In this document: piece by piece, positions 56,104 to 64,000 of the stretch
How the letters are laid out: every line of letters begins with the position of its first letter
Numbering within the stretch: the stretch's first letter is position 1
NCBI GenBank assembly: GCA_001683735.1
Contig: LUGG01000011.1
Coordinates: forward strand, 310,001 to 374,000
Direction: 5' to 3'
DNA length: 64,000 nucleotides
Origin: Grifola frondosa
Lineage: Eukaryota; Basidiomycota; Agaricomycetes; Polyporales; Grifolaceae
The notes under the pieces: generated by a model
What the model saw: only the letters and a program-made list of their open reading frames with translations
The model's database searches: none
Told to the model about the DNA's origin: nothing
Translations under genes and position numbers: made by a program

Positions 56104-58142
56104 TCAGATCGCTGCATGGCGCTTACCTTCCATCAGCTGACGCGTCTGGTCTTCGCTGATGTTGCGCGTCGCACGTCTAGCCAACGTTTCTCTGTCCTGT
56201 ACTTCTCGTACAGAACTTCTTTTGTGCGGGTCTTGAGCATCTTGAATGATACCATCAGTTATGGCCGCGCAGCTACCCATTAGTAGACGTACCTTCATAT
56301 GAGTGGACAACACGGCCGTGCGTAGCGCCGCGAAGTCACAATGCTCCGGCGACAACACGTCGATAGTTTCTGAACTTCCGCACGACACACCCCTCAGATC
56401 CGCGGGGGTCCAGCGAGGTACGGGAAGTTGCGCAGCGACTGCACGGTGGACGGAGACACGGGCGTCGTCAGCGTGGAGTCCGCAACCGAACACGCATGGC
56501 CGTCTTCAGACGGCGCGATCTGTGAGTGCACAGATTGGCGTTCCTGCGGGGAGCGAGGGACGCCTTCAGCTTGTGCCGGTGGCGTCGATTCGTGCATGTG
56601 CTCGCTCAGGTCCGTCTTCGAGACAAGATGCGCGGAGAAACGAACGCTTGCGACGCTCTCCGTGTCGCCGACCTCCGCGAGGCTGGGCTCCATCGTACTC
56701 TCTGAGCGTCGAGACGTGAGCGCGAGCGCGAGGAGCGTGCCTTGGAGATTCGGCGGGCCGTAGCTTGATGACAGGGCGCGAAGGACGCTCCTCAGGTGAT
56801 TCATCCTCTCATCGCTGTGATCCTTAGTCCCATTCCCGTTCCCATTCTCAGTCTGCTCCACAGGGCTCTTCGACCCTGGGGAGCCGGCCACCACTGGTCC
56901 AAAAACACCAAAATCGAGGTCCGCGGCGTGCAGATCCCGGCGCACAACGCGCTTGATGGCGCTGAGCGTGTCGTCCGTAACGATCCGCATGTCAGACAGC
57001 AGAACGTCGCGGCGCGCGGAGAGTCGGTGACGCGATGTCTGCAGGAATCTTCTCTCGTCATCGTCGGTCTTCTGACGACGAGTTCGTCCGTCATGGATGG
57101 CAGGTCGGTAGGATGGTGGGAAACGGTGGTCTCTGAGCGGACCTCGGTAGGAACGGACGATTGTGCCCTCAGGGCAGCTGTTGTGACCGACGCGGGATCG
57201 ATCATATAGATACATCTACGCGCGCATTAGCGTTGATGGGATGAGGAATGGAGACATCAGGCGTACAAGTGAATATGCTTGTCCCCTTTGCTATGCCGAA
57301 CTACTTTGGATTCCTAGAATGAAGTCGGAGATCAATATCTGTAGCTTATCGCACTCTCCATTCGCATATATTCGCTGAGTTGGGGTCTTCTTCGACTGTG
57401 CACTCACCTCGCTGAGGGTTTCGGCAAACTGGGCATCCAAGTACTTCACTATGGACGAAACCTGTCGCTCCAGCTTGAGCTCACGGCCTTCCAGGAAGTC
57501 AAGCCCGGGCGTGTCGACCACCGTTAAAAGGACACGGTCATATTTTGACTCGCATATCTCGAGACACACCGCCTGAATGGATTCGGTGCGCTTCGTAGGG
57601 CCGTGCAGAAAGCTGCTCATCGCGGTCTTCTGCTCGGGCGTTGCGGTGGGCGAGATATCTGCCGTGTCGAGCAGCAAGCGAAGCAAGGACGTCTTGCCCG
57701 TTCCCTCAGCGCCCGCAACCTGCCAGCTCCCGTGTCACTCCACAGACATACAACAAGCAAGAGGACCACACACCATCAAGTTAAAATTCGTCGGAGCACG
57801 GTTCCGCCTCTGGCTCGTGCGGTGAGAGTACAAAGACAGCTTGCGGGCCTCGAAGGCGGAGGGCGGATGGGACATGTACAAAGAGGATATGGGCCCGCCC
57901 ACGGCACCATCCAGGGGTTTTCCTGGAGACGACCATGGTTTATGGAACGGAATGGGACCCGCAATATCAGTGGGAAAAGAGGTTCTCGCCGCACCTTGTG
58001 GGGGCGCTGCGGACTCGTCTACGAGGCTCTTCGGCCATGAGATGCCTTGTGCAGACAGCTCTGGAAGCGATGGTGAGGTGCGTATGAAAGGCGGGCCGCC
58101 ATCAGTGTCCTTTTTGTTCGGTTTGCGGCGGAAGCTGAACAT
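56104..58142 (-). CDS. Septin-like P-loop GTPase-domain protein (copy 1)
   Basis: A divergent septin-family protein. ATG at 58142 gives MFSFRRKPNKKDTDGGPPF, then a Pro-rich head and FNLMV|AGAEGTGKTSLLRLLLD (P-loop GxxxxGKT over an intron), LLTVVDTPGLDFLEG (G3 DTPG) and RQVSSIVKYLDAQFAETL. Next come YLYDRS/IDPA-type residues, a Ser/Thr insert, and TDDTLSAIKRVVRRDLHA followed by DLDFGVFGPVV. The usual G4 AKAD before that block is not visible (it reads VLLSDMRIV). Septin-type C-terminal sequence follows: DFAALRTAVLSTHMKV, SVREVQDRETLARRATRN and ISEDQTRQLMEGKRHAAI at 56104. The frame changes at about 57060 and 56480 need splicing or base corrections. Septins form cortical filaments; with a lost G4, nucleotide binding may be altered. 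Copy 2 is at 60066-61701. Confidence 0.7.
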
Positions 58143-58673
58143 GCTGCGGGCGAGCTAATCAACGTGGAGGGTATGGGTGTTGCGTATTACAGACGAGAGG
58201 GAAGAAAGAAAGGAACGAAAGAGTGCTGCTCGCGGGACGACCAGCGCAGAGATTGCATGCAGCAGGAACAAAGCAAGAGGACCTGGAGTTGTGTGGCCTC
58301 GACGGCTGAAAGACCGCTTTGTTTGGTGGCGCTGGCCCTCTCGACCGTCAGTTCTCCGCATTTGGCTGTCCCCGCCAACTGCCAGTTGTCACCTCAAACT
58401 CGCGATCTCAACTCAGTCGCGCAGACGGCGCAAGTTGAAGAGGGCACTACGAGAAGCCCATTTTCTCGGAGAAGATGAAATACTATAGTACAATTCCGGT
58501 GCACAACGAGAGTAACGACGACAACCAAAACCCCCAGTAAGAAACGGCGCTATGAACACAAATCAAACAAGACGAGAATAGGATCAGATGAGCTCTAATA
58601 CGGTGGGTGATCAATCAATCAATATGGCGAACTGTCCGATGCGAATGAGAACGGGAACAGAAGCGGGAACGGC
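58143..58673. other. Intergenic region between septin-like copy 1 and the Zn2Cys6 gene
   Basis: About 530 bp holding the promoter of septin-like copy 1. Short frames are open but unfamiliar. Confidence 0.4.
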
Positions 58674-60065
58674 TCAAGGTGCTTGCACGACCGCGATGGC
58701 CGGCGCGCCCAGGTCGGCTGTGAAGCGCATTTTCTTGTTCGGTTGAAACGGCGGCTCAGCTTCCACGGCACTGACACGACGAATGAACCCATTGTTTGTA
58801 GTCACCTCGGAGGACGCGAGCTGCAGCTGAGCAGAGGGAGACGATCGCGAGGACGCAGGCGCTGCTGGCTCCGGGGGGGTTATTCCGGTGCTCTTCGAGC
58901 GGCTCTTCGCGTGCGGATCGTTCACATAGTTGCATCGCAACGACCGCCGGGAGCAGCTCCCACACGTGGGGTGTGCGCCATCACACCTGGTCTTGCGCGC
59001 TACGCCCACGTCGTGTATCAGCATCACGCCGCGGCTGCGCAAGCGGAAGTTACATACCTCTACAGAAGTTGCATGCCACGATTTTGGAGCCATGCCCAGA
59101 CTGTCGACTCTTCCCAGACGCCGCAGAAGACGTGCGCCTCCTTGTCATCTGACTGTCGGACGACCTGAGAGAAGGAAGCGCATCCTCATGCGCCGGACCT
59201 CCGGATGGTACGGATAGCGTCGCAATTGGAGGGAGCTCCGTGTTCAACGACGACCTGCGCGACCCTGTCCCCGACACGCCAAGGGTCGTGGCCGCGGAGT
59301 GCGCGATAGGTGGTAGTACCGCGGATGGTCCGTCGCGGCGCTCAATGGCACTGCTGGGGGTGGTAAGGTGTCCGTCAGAAGCATGCTCACGTTTGAGCTT
59401 CTCCTGGAGTGCGGTTCGGAAGGAACTTCCGGAGACTGCGATGGATTATCTATGTCTCCGGACCGTTCCTCTATGAGACTATCACCCTCACTATCGCTGC
59501 CGTATTGTTTCCGCTGCTTGCCATTGCCGCGACGTTTGTTATTGGCCGTGTAGTCGCAGGGGTTCGATCGTTTGGCACACTGGCTGCATGCCGGCTTTCC
59601 TCCGTCGCATTTAAGTTTGCGGCTAGAACACGGCGAATCAATATAAGATGCACGAAATAGGAAGGAGCCTGATACGTACAACGGCAGAAATTGCAGGCCA
59701 CAGTGATCTTTTTGGCACGCTGCCGTTGGGATCCTGTAGGTAGACGACAAGATAAGCATACTGTCCTGTTGAACCACCGGCAGGATACGCAGCAATAAGG
59801 ATGGAAACAGCGCGACCACAGCTCCCCGGGATTGTTCAAAGAGAAGAGGATGGTGACTGGAGGATGACGCTGTTTTCGGTGACATGTCGGGCATTACCAC
59901 TGCAGACGCGACGTGTGCGGCAGACACGTCGCCATTGAGAGCAACGCCAGAGCGGGGCATCGAGAGCGAGGGGTGTCTATTCGCTCCCGCACCGACATGG
60001 GCGTGAGCAGTATCTATAGCGAGAGTGGGGCGCGAAGTACGGCTCAGAGGAGGCAAACGAGACAT
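58674..60065 (-). CDS. Transcription regulator with two Zn2Cys6 clusters
   Basis: Two complete binuclear zinc clusters lie in one apparent gene. Cluster 1 is KKITVACNFCR|SRKLKCDGGKPACSQC, AKRSNPCDYTANNKRRG (59695 down to 59540). Cluster 2 is SKIVACNFCR|ARKTRCDGAHPTCGSC, SRRSLRCNYVNDPHAKS (59075 down to 58915). Each is split by an intron at the same place after CNFCR. Between them lie an acidic Ser-rich linker, TALQEKLKREHASDGHL (coiled coil) and LPPIAHSAATTLGVSGTG. The end is MRFTADLGAPAIAVVQAP with TGA at 58674. One missing C near 59430 splits the linker, and a base near 59690 is needed at the first cluster splice. The start given is the in-frame ATG at 60065 (MSRLPPLSRTSRP), but the same frame is open into septin-like copy 2, so the true N-terminus may lie there. 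It would bind DNA in the nucleus; targets are unknown. Confidence 0.7.
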
Positions 60066-61701
60066 CGCGGATGATGGCTGAGATGCGCGAACAGGCAAGG
60101 CGTGGTGCGGCGAATGCAGCTGCAGCTCGGATTTGAACTTATCGAAGAGATATTCTCGCGTATATTTTTGTAACGTCTGCGAAACAGCGCACATAGCGAC
60201 TAAGCTTCAGCATATATGGAGTAAATCGGAGAACACTACCTGCATGTGATGGAATATGGCTCCGCGGAGGTACAGGAAGTCACTGTGGCTCGCATCCATC
60301 ACATCAAGGGATCCCCATCTATAACTCCTAATAAATTTGCCGGGGACAATTTTAGAGAGCGATGACTGATTTTTGGGAGTAGAGAAGTGGCCGGAAGGAG
60401 CGTATTGTTGGATAATTTCGTGACGCTGCAACGGCGATCTAGAGACGCCGTCACTGTGAGAATAGATATCAGGCGAAATCAGGGCAAAAGGAAGTCGTAG
60501 GACAGATGGCGAGATAGGAGTGGACGGCGGAGATGCAGCACAGAGGAAGACCCGTTGGTATGTTTTGTGTAGGTATTCCCTGGGTCGGGTTTGACCATAG
60601 GGTTGCTCATTTCTCCCGAATTCTTGTTGTACAGAGCGTACTGCGGGATATCTAAGTCAAAGATGCCGAAGCCAATGCCCGCGTCGGCTAGATCTCTGCG
60701 AATCGCTAATTTGACGGCGGTAAGGCGATCATTTGTGAGCGTGTCTGCGCACGCGATGACGGGAAGCACGTTAACTCGGGAGGAAAGGCGGCGAATGATA
60801 GCAATGTCCGAGGCGGGTAAAGTGGGGCGACAGAGTAGGGGGTTTGTAGTGACGGGGGGCTCTAGGATGACAGGTTCAGATTCGTGAGTGGAAAGACTGT
60901 TGGTACGTGCGCGGGGTACAACAGGAGCAGGCGGCGCTGACACCGATGGTGGCACTATGTAATCCGGATCGAGAAAGTATATGCATCTACAGAAAGGGCG
61001 CTTCAGACGGAGTTCAAACTGGGCGGCAGGAGGGGAAACGCACAAGTGTACATGATGATCACCGGAAAGGGCTTTATTGGGCTAGCAGGAGCGTGTCGTT
61101 CAGTGTCAGGTGCGCGCAGTAAAGAGAGCAGGACTCACATCGTCGACGCTCTCGGCGAATCTGGTATCGACATGCCTCAGGATTTCGGATACGGTCCGCT
61201 GGGACGAGGTATCATCCTCGTATTCGAGGGACGGCGTGTCGATGAGGGTGAGGGTGAGAAGGTGCTGCTTGTCGCTGTGGTCGGGTGCGAGGTCGACATC
61301 CACGTCCACGGTCCTGACGTGTGTGGTGTGGCCACTGCAGCCCTGGACGAACTTGGCAACGGAGGCGAGCTGGTCCCTCGTCACGGTCGGGGCGACGTTG
61401 CTGGTGTCGAGGAGGAGCCTAAGGAAGGAAGTCTTGCCGGTGCGGCGTCCAGCGACCATGAGGGTGTATCCGGTGGGTTCGCCGTCGAGCATTCTGTCGC
61501 TGTGGCTGCGGCTTGCACAACGAGGAGCGGGAGGTCACCGTTGGGGAAGGGTAGAGGACCTCGTCGTGATCTACCCGTCGCGATGGGCCCGTAGGTCGAC
61601 GGGTCCATGACGGAGGGAGAGTCGAGGAGAGGCCGGAAGGGATACGCTATGGACAGGGATACGGTGCGGGGGTGGGGAGTTCCAGAAATGCCTTCAGCCA
61701 T
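60066..61701 (-). CDS. Septin-like P-loop protein (copy 2), no stop before the Zn2Cys6 gene
   Basis: A paralogue of copy 1. ATG at 61701 gives MAEGISGTPHPRTVSLSIAY, then DRMLDGEPTGYTLMV, the P-loop AGRRTGKTSFLRLLLDTSN, LLTLTLIDTPSLEYEDD (G3 reads DTPS, not DTPG), SEILRHVDTRFAESVDD, LKRPFCRCIYFLDPD, DIAIIRRLSSRVNVLPVIA, ACADTLTNDRLTAVKLAIRR (G4 reads ACAD, not AKAD) and DLADAGIGFGIFDLDIP. Septin-like C-terminal pieces follow: LRGAIFHHMQ and LQKYTREYLFDKFKSELQ. One base is missing near 61500 between the N-terminus and the P-loop. No stop codon ends this frame: it continues as a Ser/Pro-rich stretch to a donor at 59788, from which a 55-nt intron leads in phase into the two-cluster regulator. The two may therefore be one fused gene. 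Confidence 0.62.
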
Positions 61702-62387
61702 CAGCGAGGTTCCGGCGCCGCCATAGCCGCTGGGTGGACAACCTCCGAGGGTTCATGTTGATGAGCCGAAGGGGCCCTGCCTGGCACACGCCGTCCAATG
61801 GGACAATCCAGAACTCCGTCAGGGTCCGCCACCTCCGCCACCAGCCGCCCACAGCCGCGAACTTTCCGCCCTATCAACCGGCCGCTGCCGGCCCAGTAAC
61901 CGACGTCTCACTTAACTGCTCCCGTCCGTCCCCCGGCGCCGTCGTTACACAATTAGTTCATCTTAAATTCGCTTAAACGATCGCTTAGTTATCGCTTAAC
62001 TAACAGCTAGCGCTTAACTAACACTTAACTATTACTTTTACTATGCTATTGCTATGCCCAATTAAAAATTAATCAATAACGTTAGACCAGTGGTACAGTA
62101 CCGTAGGGGGATCGCGCGTACGAGGATATTCTATGAAAACAGCGGTGGTTTAGTAGCAGATTAACATAAGATACCAGAGGGACCGTGTATGTGACCGTCC
62201 GTCCAACTGTCAGAGTCGCCCGGCAACCGAGAACCTGCGATGGGAACAAAGAACCGAGCTTTGACGCCCTCCAGACACCGAACTCGACCAGCTCGACCGT
62301 CCTGCGTCCCATGGCTCACCACCTCAGCGCCCAGCGGCTCCCCGCTCGACGCCCCTTCGACGTGCGAATCTCACCCTTCCTCGGCGG
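61702..62387. other. Intergenic region with short TTAACTA-type repeats
   Basis: This separates the 3' end of the last regulator gene from septin-like copy 2. At about 61967-62045 an AT-rich stretch repeats variants of CGCTTAACTAACA five or six times. No gene seen. Confidence 0.5.
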
Positions 62388-64000
62388 TTATGGCGACCGT
62401 GGCGGGTAGTCCTGCGAAAATTTCGCCATGTCCGCGCAAAACGAGTCGTTGCTGCTCTCTTCCTCCGGTGCGGAGATCGTCAAAGCCTCGGCGGATGCTT
62501 GCGTACGCATTCGCTTGCGTTGGCGTCCGCGCCTGGCGCCTTCCGGAGTCTCCATAGAATATCCGGGGGGTGGTAAATACATCCTGTCCATACCTGTCGG
62601 CGCAGACACCGTCAGTCGCGGATCCACGCTCTGAATGGCCGTCGGCGCTTCGCCGAGCAGTGGGTCGAACGTTATCCGCGCAGGGAATATAGCTGTCTGC
62701 TGAGGCACCGGTTCCCCTGGCACTGGCGGCGGCGGCGCTCTCGCAAGAAATTCTGCTCGTTCTCGTGCGGCCAATGATTTTTTCGCACCCTTCGGCGCCT
62801 TCCCTGGACCCCGCCGCTTGGGCCCGTCCGCATATACACACGGCGTGTTGCGTCGGTCGCAATTCCTACACGATGGCTTCTTCCCGTTGCACCGCAATTT
62901 GCGCTCTGACCGTCCAAATTATGTGTTAAAAATGCCCCGAAAAATAAGACTCGTGCAGGATATCCCCGCAGAGTCTAGGCATGACTTACGGCGACAGAAA
63001 TTACATGCCACTTCCGTTTTTTTGGATCTTCGTGCCGTCGTCTCATCTTCGCTCGAAGATACAGAATGGGCCCTCTTCCGTGGGTTGATCTTCGCCGCTG
63101 TCAACGCACCGGCTCGTCTTTTCTCGCGACTGCCGGTACTGAAGTCGCTATCTTCGCCGACGCGGGCACTATCGTCGCCGCCGATGTCAACCGACGTGTG
63201 TCGGCTCGGGCGTAAAGATGCTGCTTCAACGGAGGTGCCAGTTCCTGCCGCTGGCCATGCGCCGGCCGACGTGGGTGACCCCGAAACCTGTCTAAGAGGG
63301 GCGAGCGATACTCTTTGAGGGTTCCAGTAAACTTTCCCGTGCGAGTATGGGAACGCCCCAGCATACGGTGATTCGGCTTCTGAACGCGAGGACGGACGCC
63401 GAAGATCCGGCTCGAGTCTGGGGTCATGTAGGTCCGGAGGCACTGGTATACGTGCAGAACTACTTGCCTGGGGCGACTCCAGAGATGTCCCTCCCGGCGT
63501 TTGGTAAGATGGAGGGCGGCGCTCTGGAAAATGATTTGAGCTCAACGACGCCTATTCCGACGCTGAAACTCACGATAAAATTCTTCATGTACAAGCCGTC
63601 TGGCTTCCCGACGGCGGGGTGCGTCCGATGTATCGCTATATCCATGCTCAGGATATGGATGCTGACTGCCCCGCCCTTCGTAACCCCCTAGAAATTCGTT
63701 GTCGAGCCCCTCGGAGATCCTCGACGGTCCTACTGACGAGGGTCCCGCGACTGGATATTGTGTAAATGCACTAGATGATGAAGGCATCGGTGCCTGCACG
63801 GGATACAATTGGTATGATCTTCTTTGCGAAGCAACGTCTTCTCCGCTGCTCATATAGCGAGTGGACGGTCCAGGTTCGCCTTCCTTCCACGAATGGGTCG
63901 GTCGTAAAGTCGTCATCGGTGCACGCACAGGCGGAGCTGGATATGTATATCCATAATAAGTGTAATTTCTCGGATCCGATGTGCGCGACACAGGACTCGG
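62388..64000 (-). CDS. Zn2Cys6 transcription regulator (5' end outside the window)
   Basis: The frame is open to the right edge; no ATG is seen before it, so the start lies outside. A long Pro/Ser/Tyr-rich N-terminal region (NYTYYGYTYPAPPVRAP, YPVAGPSSVGPSRISE, HEEFY|QRRPPSYQTPGG over a 52-nt intron) leads to KINPRKRAHSVSSSEDE and the zinc cluster KKTEVACNFCRQ|RKLRCNGKKPSC, RNCDRRNTPCVYADGPKRRG, split by an intron after CNFCR exactly as in the neighbouring two-cluster gene. The basic RRGPGKAPKGAKK linker follows, then a Pro-rich region, RRGRQRKRMRTQAS and the end ADMAKFSQDYPPRSP at 62388. The six cysteines are all present. It is a nuclear DNA-binding regulator with unknown targets. Confidence 0.8.

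Overview
The window is eukaryotic and fungal. Its genes are split by many short GT-AG introns of about 45-65 nt. The gene families (Zn2Cys6 regulators, F-box protein, a microsomal P450, an adenylation-domain/membrane fusion, septin-like proteins, suicide-type THI4) and the protein style point to a basidiomycete, most likely an Agaricomycete. No species call is attempted. Exon boundaries below come from reading frames, splice consensus and remembered family conservation; no alignment was run.

Layout. 1-671: 3' end of APC2. 1071-3142 (-): DUF2235 hydrolase. 3583-3654: tRNA-Thr(CGT). 3977-5547 (-): Ste7-type MAP kinase kinase, divergent from an M3 oligopeptidase (6026-9010). 9503-12079 (+): a UBA-like pair of exons that can be spliced in frame onto a universal-stress-protein gene. 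12351-15549 (-): PET127. 15951-16276: a 158/167-bp non-coding tandem duplication. 17108-18264 (+): ARL8 GTPase. 18389-19579 (-): Rpn13. 19727-20812 (+): F-box protein. 21045-21421 (-): SCOC/Slo1-like protein, divergent from RAD50 (21587-26722). 29050-33086 (+): adenylation-membrane-reductase fusion. 33204-35279 (-): 7TM-like protein. 36208-38456: two proteins without a recognised family. 38672-41102 (+): RIO1. 41542-42812 (+): methyltransferase. 44349-45712 (-): TAM41. 46219-48422 (-): P450. 49876-51544 (-): NDK-like protein without the catalytic His. 52181-53314 (-): THI4. 54683-55736 (+): broken chorismate mutase. 56104-64000 (-): an alternating block of septin-like and Zn2Cys6 genes.

Most genes are unrelated housekeeping loci, but some may work together. 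ARL8 and an SCOC-type coiled-coil protein (a family known to bind Arl GTPases) lie 3 kb apart. PET127, TAM41 and perhaps the oligopeptidase act in mitochondria. APC2, Rpn13, the F-box protein and the UBA exons belong to ubiquitin biology. The right-hand 8 kb is the most unusual part: two septin-like GTPases with degenerate G motifs alternate with Zn2Cys6 genes, and one septin-like frame runs without a stop into a two-cluster regulator.

Quality caveat. At least ten genes need a one-base correction, nearly always a base missing from a C/G run, to restore a conserved frame. Either the assembly has uncorrected homopolymer deletions or several genes are broken. Rpn13 and chorismate mutase are hit repeatedly.
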